From: Hsuehochloa calcarea
Lineage: Eukaryota > Streptophyta > Magnoliopsida > Poales > Poaceae
Assembly (NCBI GenBank): GCA_036346395.1
Contig: CM070604.1
Span: 50,433,662 to 50,497,661, forward strand
DNA length: 64,000 nt
Direction: 5' to 3'
The translations under genes and the position numbers were made by a program. Below are positions 55,614 to 64,000 of this stretch, piece by piece; positions within the stretch are counted from its first letter, which is position 1; each line of letters starts with the position of its first letter. The notes below the pieces were generated by a model. The model saw only the letters and a program-made list of their open reading frames with translations. It had not been told where the DNA came from and did not search any database.

Positions 55614-56306
55614 GTGTGTAAAACTGAGAACTCTATTATTCCATTGATGATTCCAAGTTCTAAATTTGATATGCTTAATTTGCATAATATGGTATTGATT
55701 ACTCATACAGAAGTTCTTACTATAATATCCCTTAATGATTCTTTGTGTTATATCATATTCGATAAACCTAAAGAGCTAGTTAGTGTTATTAAGAAGGTTC
55801 TTGAAATTTCACACTTAAGATCACTAGTAAATAGCTACATACACACATATAAATTCAATTTGATCGGATATTTTTGTGTAGACAACATGTTTCAAGTTTA
55901 TCGAATATGCATTACCTATGATAATCTTGTTGATTTAAAATTACATGTTTTGCGCAAACCATCTATTGAGCAATATCATGGTCTATTTAAGATGGGTTTA
56001 AATACAAGTGTCTATTGTTTAGAACGCAACATGATACCAACTTGTTTATCTCTTAAATGTATAACTAATCTGAGTAGCGCGGTTGAAGCATGGAATAGTA
56101 TCAATTGCTTTTCACCCACTTTACTTGATTTTGATGTTGGGAAGGTGAAATTTGATCATAAGAGTCAGTTGTGCAATTTGAAATGTGATTTCGTGCTATC
56201 GATTGGGCAAAACAATAAGAAAAACACAATAATTGATTCATACACATACCATGCATATACGTTGTTTCTTTGTCTAGCACATTTTCAGGCTATCAAAAGC
56301 CGATAG
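55614..56306 (+). CDS. Unrecognised 230-codon ORF in the inner gypsy element
   Basis: An uninterrupted frame from ATG 55614 to a TAG at 56304-56306, about 25 bases before the 3' LTR. The composition is Leu/Ile/Ser/Asn/Tyr-rich with many Cys (10 or more). I see no protease, RT, integrase, RNase H, envelope or zinc-knuckle motif. Hydrophobic patches occur but no clear transmembrane helix. It sits where an extra 3' ORF is found in some plant gypsy lineages. It may be element-encoded, captured, or a chance open frame in AT-rich DNA. The neighbouring 55405-55599 frame is Glu/Pro-rich and not recognised. Confidence 0.4.
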   Translation: MCKTENSIIPLMIPSSKFDMLNLHNMVLITHTEVLTIISLNDSLCYIIFDKPKELVSVIKKVLEISHLRSLVNSYIHTYKFNLIGYFCVDNMFQVYRICITYDNLVDLKLHVLRKPSIEQYHGLFKMGLNTSVYCLERNMIPTCLSLKCITNLSSAVEAWNSINCFSPTLLDFDVGKVKFDHKSQLCNLKCDFVLSIGQNNKKNTIIDSYTYHAYTLFLCLAHFQAIKSR

Positions 56307-56331
56307 CGGCTTTTTTTGAAGAAAGGGAGGA

Positions 56332-57684
56332 TGATGCGGACATCCTTAGCTATATTGTTCCGTATAGTGCTTTCAATTCATCAAGTATATCAGAACAACA
56401 TGAGCTTACTAAAAGAGTTGAAAAACAAGAGAATTTTATCCAATAGGTGAATCTGTTCCCTGAATTTCCTTTTAAATTAGTAGAGAATATTATACTGCCT
56501 AATATCAGGTTATCGCTTGTTGTCAGGTTTCAAGCAGAAGGTTTATTGGAAGACAAAGAACACGATGCTTCTCAGGGTGTTTTACTTACAAAAAATGGCA
56601 TGCAACCCATGGGTGGTAGGGGCGCATGAGACGAACAATAGATGGCGCCGCACTGATCTTGAAGTTCACAATGATCTTCGCGGAAATTCGGAAGTATCTA
56701 GCATATAAACAATATATATATTTGGAAAGATTATCAAGTCTACTTTCCAATGGATCAAACGGCATGTGATTTGGAGCTTTCTATAACAAGTTATGGCTAT
56801 TCGAGTACATACTGCACATTCAGACCGACCGACGCGCTAGAGTTGATAAAGTTGATGATTTCGTGGCTTGTACGACATCTTGGGAGGATATCCAGCAATG
56901 TCATGACTTTTCAAAGGTTTACAAGAGTCTCTTTCTCAAGTTTCACACGAATTCAAGTCGTTTCGATTAATGAAATTGAAGTTAGGAATGTTTGGTTTCA
57001 ATTTGGATTCGGAATCAGCATCAATTTTGGATTCGGAATCAGCATCAATTTCGAATTCGGAATCAGCAGGACAGTCCGGAGTAAAACGATCATAACTTTC
57101 ACAAACGGAGTCCGATTTGGATGTTCTTATGCTTGTTGAAAATATAACTTAAAGGCCGTTCCAATGGATCCTCTCTCAGTTAGAAATTCATCATGTATCA
57201 AAAGATATGGCCAAAACAATGTGACAGTTGTAAAACCAAAGTTTCCTTTTTTGTTTTAGATTTTGTATGAATTGGGGTAGGACTCCTAAATGCAAAATAG
57301 AGTAGGTGTAGTGCCTCTTGGCCAGCCATGAGGTGGAGAAGGGCACTATATATTGAGGGGTAGACCCCCATTGTAACCTCAGACCACGATTAAAGATTTT
57401 GATTGCTTTTTGCATCAACGCTTGGTTCTTCCAAGAAGTTTGGTGAAGGCCAACGACTTGAAGGGGAATATGGTGTTTTCTTCCAAAGACTGTTCTGTCT
57501 TTTCATTGGCAATTGAGGGATCGGTAAAACTCCACTTGGTGGTCGGGTGGAGCACACGTGAGATTAGATGAATTAAATAATTGCAAGTTCATGCATTGGC
57601 ATCAGGTTAGCAACTACGATTTATCAAGTCAAATGTGCAAGTTATCTTCGATCCTATGTCGAGAAGATCGGGCACCCCGTATGA
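56332..57684 (+). repeat. 3' LTR of inner gypsy element (longer)
   Basis: 1353 bp. Its extra segment (about 56958-57370) carries a 24-bp tandem repeat (TGGATTCGGAATCAGCATCA, starting 57004 and 57028, third partial copy at 57052). The terminal CA has changed to GA. Confidence 0.9.
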
Positions 57685-59233
57685 GCATTGCTATTTTATT
57701 TAAATGATAAGTTTAAATTATAGGTTGTTATTTAAAAACCTAAAGTTCGTTATTATCATCATTGATATTTGATATCCTGCACCTTTGTAATACTAGAGTA
57801 GGAAATTCCGCATTATTAAATACAGTTTTGCAGAATAGTTTGATACGGTAGAATTGTTTAGACGTGTTGTATGGTCCTGTTTAACTTTTGGGGGCGAAAA
57901 ACCTTTAATACTTGTTACACTTTAAATTTTGGAAAATAATTGACATTAATGACAATATTTGGAAATAAAATAAAAATACTAGAAAATATTTTAGACTAGG
58001 GTGAGTGGGTTGAGTTTGGTTTGTCTCAACCTGGTCGATTAAAGACCGACTCTTGTGTTTATTCAAACCAAGCATTACCGTGCAACCGCATGTCCTAAAT
58101 GTGAAGGAATTGGCTTAATAATTTACTATGTTCTAGCATTACACCCGTAGGCTGTAGATGGTAGGAGTTACCTGGATAGTGCAGACGATTGTAATTGACG
58201 TCCATATCTGTCGGAGCTTGCACCGGCGTTGGTAATAGATGTCCAAGTCCGGGCAGGTTATCCCCCACAACGGTGAGCTCCAGGTCGATGGTAAATGACG
58301 TCCATGGCATGGGGTTAAGCTCATCGGGCGGGCTAATGTTAGGTAAAGTATTGTAAAAGCTCTATGATAATCGCTTAGTCGCACACCATCGAAAGTGTGT
58401 GAGCGAACAGTATAAGCTGATTGTCTCATGTGGGTCAAACTGTACAACCTCTGCAGAGTGTTAAAAACTATTCGAATAGCCATGCCCACGTTCAAAGGGA
58501 GGACAAGGTGCGTATATACATGATAGATTTCAGTTTTAGTTTTAATATAAATATTTTGGGAATCCGGGAGTAGTTGGAACCCTTGGATTGTTTGTTATGG
58601 CAGTTAGAGCTAGTTGAGCAGCTAGAGCTCAATTCTTGAAAACTTAGCGGTTAGAGCCTTTTTACTAGTGCATGGTAGTTGGAAACTACATTAGAGTTTG
58701 ATTTAAATTACTTTAACTATTTAATCATTTTTGTCAAATGAGCTTTATAAAAGATGTTTAAACTTAAAATATTGCTTTGTGCAAATGAATCATGTATGCC
58801 CAATTGTTAAAGCTACACATGTGCATCATTTCCCAAGACTCACGGAGTACTTTATATACTCACATGCTATACTTAACAAATCTCAGAAGCCTTCAATGAT
58901 GCCGAGGACGACTACGACTACTTCGTCCATGGCTTTGATGAAGGACACCCGGAGTACTAGGTTGCGCTCCTCAGTTGAATGCCAGTGGGCAATTTGATGG
59001 GTCAGCACTCGTAGTTTATCATTTGTTATTTTCGTTGTTGTAAGACTCAAGGTCTTTTGACCTCTTTTGTAATAAGTGACCATAAGGCCGGTATTCAATT
59101 GTTTATTAATGTTGTTTTGTGATTCAAACTTTTTATCAATGAAGTTCCCACTGTGTGTACTAACTACTGATCATGGGACTGGTGCAGAAATACACAGAGG
59201 GTTCGGATTCAGAAATCCGGTCCCGACAGAAAC

Positions 59234-59718
59234 AGAGTCGGTAGATGACTTCGCCATAAGATTGACGACTCTCGTCAACCAAATTCGCTGTCTTGGAGAT
59301 AAGATGGAGGAGATCTACATCGTGAAGAAGCTTTTATGCACCGTCCCGAGCAAGTACTGCAGATTGTCTCAACCATTGAGCAATTTGGGGAGGTGAAGAC
59401 AATGTTGATGGAAGAAGCGATCGACGGTCTCAAGGCGTATGAGGAGCGTCTACGTTGTATGAGTGGCAACAACGACGATGGACATCTTCTCCTAACGCGC
59501 CGAGTGGGAGACCCAATCGGTGAAAAATAGAGATGGCGAGCCTGATGGCTTTGACAGCAATGGTGGCTGAAGCCGTGGGAATTGTAAATTCAATAAGGTT
59601 AAAGTAAGATACTATAACTGCAACAACTATATGCATTTTGCTTCCGAATGCCGCAAGAAGAACGAGAAGCATGCACATCTCATTGAGGCGGATGCCGACG
59701 ATGAACCGCCACTGCTAT
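59234..59718 (+). pseudogene. 3' part of Copia gag and zinc-knuckle remnant
   Basis: Continues the outer Copia gag beyond the solo-LTR insertion: SVDDFAIRLTTLVNQIRCLG, DKMEEIYIVKKLLCTVPSKY. A frameshift then leads to IVSTIEQFGEVKTMLMEEAI (59336-59530). A degenerate knuckle (NCNNYMHFASECRKK, about 59620-59665) lacks the first Cys. The frame ends DDEPPLL-stop at about 59718, shortly before the purine tract. No pol follows. Confidence 0.82.
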
Positions 59719-59761
59719 AAAGTCTTGAACTAGGAGAAGGCAAGTTTGGATTAGGGGAGAT

Positions 59762-60129
59762 TGTTGGAAATTAATCTAGACTTGCCAAGTAATAGGGCAT
59801 TACTATCCTGATGCAATCAACATCAGATCAAATTAGTTTATTTCTTTTGTTAGGCTTTCTATGTTTAGTTTTTAGCTTGGTTAGTAAGTTTACTAGGTAG
59901 TCTTTAAAAGGACGTGCAATCAGATGTGTTTGATAATCAATAGTGAAAGAAGAAGAAAATCAGAAAACATCGCAGCAGTTTGTGCAGCACCAAATCTTTC
60001 TTCTATTCGCTTCCTGCGTACGAGATATCCAGAGCCTCGCGTGTGTGTGTCTTGTATCCATTGTGAGCTTTGAGTTCCAGTATGTGATTGTTTGCCTCCA
60101 GCATGAGTCTTCTTTGGTTTGGGCCAACA
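59762..60129 (+). repeat. 3' LTR of the outer Copia element
   Basis: 368 bp, TGTTGGAAATTAATCTAGAC to TTTGGGCCAACA, followed by TGAAA. Confidence 0.93.
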
Positions 60130-60466
60130 TGAAAGTAAGGTGGCGTATTGTAGAAGACCTCGACAATTACAAGAGTTAAAATGTTTTATTTCATACAACA
60201 ATCGCAGCGCCAATCATGAAACCAAAAGCTTACTTGATACTGATTTACTAGGGGTAAATTCACCATCTAATCTCATAACAAGTCAATCCTTTTCCATATA
60301 TCACAAGCTGTACTATGCAAGGCCCTCGGGCTCAAGCATGAAAATTTGCAACCAACCAAACTTTTTTGTTTCAAGGGAGACCAACCAACCAAAACATGAG
60401 ATAAATCATTTTTTACCAAAGTCTCACGTAAGAATAGCAACCAAATCGTTATGCTCGGCTGCTATT

Positions 60467-61082
60467 TGTTAGAGTTGATCTCGGGCATTTGGCCCAACGG
60501 CCAAATGCCCAATCCCCTCGATCGCGCTACGATCGGGCGCCATTGATTAGGTGGCGGGCCTGTCGCCGCCACGCCAAATAAAAGGAGGTGGGAGCCGGGG
60601 CGGCACGGTAACCAAGGTTCACCGTGCCGCCACCAAAACCCTAACCGACATAACCCTAATCTGATCTGAGAGGGGGCGCTGAAGCGACGGGAAGAACGCC
60701 GCCGCCTTCACCGACCACCGCTGCATCTACTACACGGGAAGAACACCGCCGCCTCTACCGACTACCGTCGGCCTCATCTCCGCTCGGGATTGACCACCGC
60801 CGCCTCTACTACACGCGATCCGCGATGGCCAACCCGTCTTCATCTACATCGGATGGTAACTCTCTCTCTCTCTCTCGGTTCTCTCAAACCCGAAACAAGA
60901 ACCCCAGATCCAAAGCAATCAAAGGAAAAGAGATCCAAACCAACACTATTCCCATGATTGGAATATTTGACGGTTCAAACATAGAGAATATGACAGAAAG
61001 GGTGCTGAGAACTTCAGACGCGATTGCACATTGCAAGCAATCTTCAGTTTTTGTGCTTCAGGGCTGGGGTTGTCGTAATTGA
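60467..61082 (+). mobile_element. Possible Copia LTR/leader fragment with short ORF
   Basis: Begins TGTTAGAGTTGATCTCGGGC, like a Copia LTR. It continues GC-rich with repeated CACCGCCGCCTCTAC phrases and ends in a small ORF (60825-61082, MANPSSSTSDGNSLSLSRFS). Ser-rich starts of this kind are common in Copia Gag, but the rest does not match. A leader typical of plant retrotransposons (AAAACCCTAACC) is present. No second LTR or duplication was found. Confidence 0.4.
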
Positions 61083-62378
61083 AAGTGGTTTGTATCCATC
61101 TCCGATTTCCTTTATGTGGATGTAAAATGAAAGGAGGGAATAAACATTAATTAACATAACTACAAATAGATGTGCAATAAAATGGCAGACTTCACATGAA
61201 ATACCATCTATTTATACCAAAGAAAATTTAGCTTGTTCCTTCTAAAAATGCATTGTAGACAGTCTGATTAGCTGATACCTTGCAATCTATAGATTCAGCA
61301 TGAACCGACTGACAGAACATTTGGCATCAACTTAGAACTAATATATTGAAAACATGGTATACATAGTATAAGTAAACAATACCGGGCCATTGGATTGTAT
61401 ATGAATTAAATAGTTTTCTAGAATTAAATAGTTTTTCAGTATAGAACAAAACCCAGCAAAACAGGAACATATACATTGTTAGAAACATCGAGCAGAAAAT
61501 AATCGCTAAACATTTAAATGCACTTCAGGAGGTAAACAAAAACATCCATGACCAACAACATATCCTAAATGCGCAAGTTTTTTTCTGAACAGGAAAATTA
61601 TAATATTTGTGGTGTCATACATATGATCAACGATTGTTTACTACAAATTATGAAAATTTGGTTGGCCTGTGCCTCTCAGAAGGTATCACTCTATCACAGG
61701 CCATGACTCTATGAAAGATCATCGAGGTATGGTTGTTGGCCACATGGCTTATGAGAAGGTGCAAGATACTACTGTAACAGACATTGTAGGGAAACTAAGA
61801 AATCATGTAAAGAAATTAATTGGGTGACGTAGCAGTTTACCGTGGAGAATAGCTTTAGTCTGAGTTTCATTGTATAATACACTATAGAGATGTGTAAGAA
61901 TTCCACTTTAACATGTGCATGTAACATTCTAGCTATTTTTCCCTCGCAATAGAAATAAACGTGTACCTGTTTCAGAATAAATGTACGATGGCAATGAATG
62001 GTAGAAAAGAAGCAAAACATTTTCTTTCTTTCTTAGTAGGCATAAGCAAAGCAAGTTTCATGAATAAAACTCTACATCTACAGATGCACTTTTACCTATG
62101 GAAGAAGCACCTAGGAGAATATTTATGCAAAGCAACACTATGGCTTGTCTTTATATTTGCTGAAGCCGAAAGCTTGTCTTACAAAGGAAAAGATTATATC
62201 ACCTTGATGAATTATTTGAAGGAGAACCGCAAGACCAAGTTGAATCATCCTAATTTCTTTCTCAGCTATCATTCTGAAATGGCCAAACATCAACACCACC
62301 TATTGAAATTTCAGAAAAACATCACAACAGGAGAAATTTCACCTAGGTTATCAACTGCGTGACAGTGTGTGGAGCTTG
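61083..62378. other. AT-rich intergenic DNA, no gene recognised
   Basis: A 133-codon frame at 61961-62362 has no recognisable motif and I do not call it a gene. No terminal repeats were seen. Confidence 0.5.
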
Positions 62379-62381
62379 TGT

Positions 62382-62430
<49 letters not shown>
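62379..62430. repeat. Compound microsatellite (TA)n(GA)n
   Basis: About 14 TA units followed by about 12 GA units, uninterrupted. Confidence 0.95.
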
Positions 62431-62856
62431 TTGTGTTATTCTCCCCTTGTTTAGGGTGTTTTATGCATATTTGCTACTTATATATATCTGTATATATTGG
62501 GCTCTTTGCAATACATGAAGCCCATTCATAACATGATATCAGACATGTTAGAGTTAGGATTTCTCTTTTCTTTTCTCTCTCCCCTACCCAGTTCCTACAT
62601 CCACCGCCTTTGCAATACATTAAACCCATTCATAACAGAGCTCACTGAAGTCAGCAGGATATGGGGAACCATGTGAGCGACTGCAGCCGTTGATGGACCT
62701 GGGCGAATATATTGTTCTAACCTACTCTGAATCTTGCCAATAGATCATTAGAATGACACTTGTTGTCTGTGTCCTTAACATCAGGAACACTTTATGATAT
62801 ATTGGGCTGTAATAGTTGACAACAAAAATATACAATTGAAACTACCCTAAAATTGA
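62431..62856. other. Retrotransposon-like debris
   Basis: Contains CCCATTCATAACATGATATCAGAC (about 62522-62545). This looks like an LTR end joined to a degraded Met-type primer-binding site. A second CCCATTCATAACAGAG lies near 62627. No coding remnants. Confidence 0.35.
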
Positions 62857-62955
62857 ACTTATAAAATTTTGTAAGCTCCATAATCAAACCAATAATCTGA
62901 GTGAAGCTTATAAAATTTTGTAAGCTCTATGACCAAACCAATAATCTGAGTGAAG
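62857..62955. repeat. 49-bp tandem duplication
   Basis: CTTATAAAATTTTGTAAGCT starts at 62857 and again at 62906. The two units run to 62955 with about three mismatches. Confidence 0.85.
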
Positions 62956-63289
62956 ATCTGAATTGAGGGATATCAAGGTTTACCTCGGCGGAGGGAGGCG
63001 GCGCAGAGTGACTGGAGTCGATTGAAGGTGAGGATGAAGGGAGGCAACGTCGGTTGGAGGCGTTGGGCAGCGTCGAGGAGGAAGCGGAGGTTGGCGCCGA
63101 CGGGAGGAGGTCAGCGAGGTCGTTGGGGCCGACGGCGAGGACATACGAGGCTGTGGGATGGTAGGGAGGTCGACAAGTAGACCTGACACGGTCGTCGGCG
63201 TTGGACTTCAACGAGAAGGATGTTGTGAATGGGTCCAAGATGGGGCGGAGGAGAAGACGATGAGATAGGGGGCAGGGGTGTAGGATCAA
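62956..63289 (-). other. Ser/Pro-rich open segment, unrecognised
   Basis: The minus frame from 63289 is open for 120 codons and rich in Ser, Pro, Leu and Asp (SNADDRVRST, VGPNDLADLLPSAPTSASSS). It could be an exon captured by a repeat or a compositional frame. There are no splice-supported neighbours, and the tandem duplication at its 3' side argues against an intact gene. Confidence 0.25.
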
Positions 63290-64000
63290 GGATAACCGAC
63301 TAGAGGGGGGTGAATAGAAGGTTTCTAAAAAGTCTAGATCAAATTAAACAATTTAGCAAGATGAACTAAGCAAAGCTATCTATCACAAGAAATATGCTAC
63401 AAAATTAATTGCAATAAGTAAAGACAAGAAATAACCACAATGAGACAAAGAGGTTTTTCCCGTGGTATCGAAGATTTGTCGATCTTCACTAGTCCACGTT
63501 GAGGAAGCTTGACTCGATCAAGCCGGCTCCACAAATTAAGCCTTCCCTCGTAATCACTTGGTTGTTCTTCCTCCTCTCCGGAGTTGGTGAACACCGACCA
63601 ATCACAACCGGCGTCGGGCCTCTTCACAAACTTCTTGAAGAGATCACCGCTCAACCTCCGCCAAGCCGTCTAGGTGTTGACAAGCACCAAGAGAATAGAC
63701 CTTGACCTTCGCTTGACGGCAACCAAGAGCCAAATGATCAACTATAATTCAATGCTCTCGGTTTTGTTCACAACCTCACAAATTTGTGCAAAGAGAGTAA
63801 ATGAGGAGTGAGGGGAGTGCTCAAAGCTCAAATGTATTGAATGAATGCTCAGCAACATAACCTTGAGCTGGTGGGGGTGCATTTATACCCCCCACAACCA
63901 AATATGACCGTTACACAAAGAATCCAGAAAAATTCAGGGAAATCGGAACTTCCGCCATGTAATGTGTGGAACTTCCGCCCTTGCATCGAGTGTACTGCAA
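63290..64000. other. Repeat-like DNA to the window edge
   Basis: Begins with ACCGACTAGAGGGGGGTGAA, a phrase I associate with dispersed grass repeats. No terminal repeats or complete ORF are present, and the element, if any, continues beyond 64000. No gene is recognised. Confidence 0.35.

Larger units (their letters stand above)
52484..57684 (+). mobile_element. GAG-only gypsy element nested in the solo LTR
   Basis: 5.2 kb with both LTRs (52484-53424 and 56332-57684), TGATGCG to CCCCGTATCA/GA. The perfect 5-bp duplication GCATT lies at 52479-52483 and 57685-57689. The primer-binding site TGGTATCAGAGC (53428-53439) and purine tract GAAGAAAGGGAGGA (56318-56331) are in the right places. The inside has a gypsy gag (one stop) and an unrecognised 230-codon ORF. 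No protease, RT, RNase H or integrase was found, so it must depend on another element to move. Confidence 0.92.
50772..59228 (+). mobile_element. Solo gypsy LTR (interrupted) inside the Copia gag
   Basis: Starts TGTAACATTCCAAAATTTGC (50772), ends CCGGTCCCGACA (59228). The perfect 5-bp duplication GAAAC lies at 50767-50771 and 59229-59233. No primer-binding site, internal domain or second copy exists, so it is a solo LTR. Without the inner element it is about 3.25 kb: AT-rich start, C-rich block (51240-52100), then a tail with CCTCTGCAGAGTGTTAAAAA, ATAGCCATGCCCACG and a CTGATCATGGGACTGG motif. This is the usual layout of long Tekay/Del-like grass LTRs. Confidence 0.85.
49988..60129 (+). mobile_element. 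GAG-only Copia element (TR-GAG type), host of a nested insertion
   Basis: LTRs 49988-50355 and 59762-60129, both 368 bp, TGTTG to CCAACA. The perfect 5-bp duplication TGAAA lies at 49983-49987 and 60130-60134. The primer-binding site TGGTATCAGAGCC (50358-50370, initiator-Met type) follows the 5' LTR, and a purine tract (TTAGGGGAGA) precedes the 3' LTR. Without the 8.46 kb insertion in its gag it would be about 1.7 kb: gag, zinc-knuckle remnant, no pol. By eye the LTRs differ at roughly one position in ten, so it is old. Confidence 0.93.

Noticed and set aside
61961..62362. 133-codon plus ORF
   Set aside because: No motif, Lys/Leu/His-rich as expected from AT-rich DNA; no supporting neighbours.
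1..64000. CRISPR arrays, operons, prophage or other prokaryotic systems
   Set aside because: No regularly spaced repeats, Shine-Dalgarno-led gene runs or phage genes; gene structure and repeats are those of a plant nuclear genome.

Overview
The window is nuclear DNA from a grass (Poaceae). The evidence is intron-split plant genes with GC-rich first exons, a ZmPK1-type S-domain receptor kinase relic, a plant-mobile-domain relic, and typical grass repeats: Tat-lineage gypsy with an antisense ORF, Tourist/PIF-like MITEs and GAG-only retrotransposons. I cannot name the species. There is no prokaryotic, organellar or CRISPR content. Most of the 64 kb is nested transposable elements between two intact-looking genes.

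Layout. 1-2752: remnants of gypsy-type LTRs and a hAT-like end. 2753-16400: a plant-mobile-domain pseudogene (minus strand) split by an 11.5 kb Tat-lineage gypsy element (3129-14653, target-site duplication CTGTC). 16400-18400: small tandem and inverted repeats. 18453-26012: a ZmPK1-like receptor kinase pseudogene broken by a Copia element (19740-24597) and two MITEs. 26248-26942: a HARBI1/ALP1-like nuclease relic. 28099-30330: a short rearranged gypsy element (duplication CAGGA). 31597-33592: a five-exon SPATULA-like bHLH gene on the minus strand. 35021-35683: a Mutator-like MITE. 36541-38040: a Copia 3' fragment. 41320-46109: a three-exon gene for the catalytic subunit of protein phosphatase 1, whose first intron carries a tandem LTR-element array (42431-44217). 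49130-49380: an NB-ARC resistance-gene fragment. 49988-60129: a three-level nest. 60467-64000: Copia leader debris, a microsatellite and unassigned repeats.

The best-resolved structure is the nest at 49988-60129. A roughly 1.7 kb GAG-only Copia element (duplication TGAAA) contains a solo gypsy LTR (duplication GAAAC). That LTR in turn contains a 5.2 kb GAG-only gypsy element with both LTRs (duplication GCATT). All three levels have matching 5-bp duplications, so the insertion order can be read directly.

Only the bHLH and PP1 genes look functional. The bHLH would be a nuclear E-box-binding regulator and PP1 a Ser/Thr phosphatase. They are about 7.7 kb apart with repeat-rich DNA between them, and nothing suggests they are co-regulated. 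Splice sites, duplications and domain calls were read by eye. Percent identities are eye estimates, not computed alignments.
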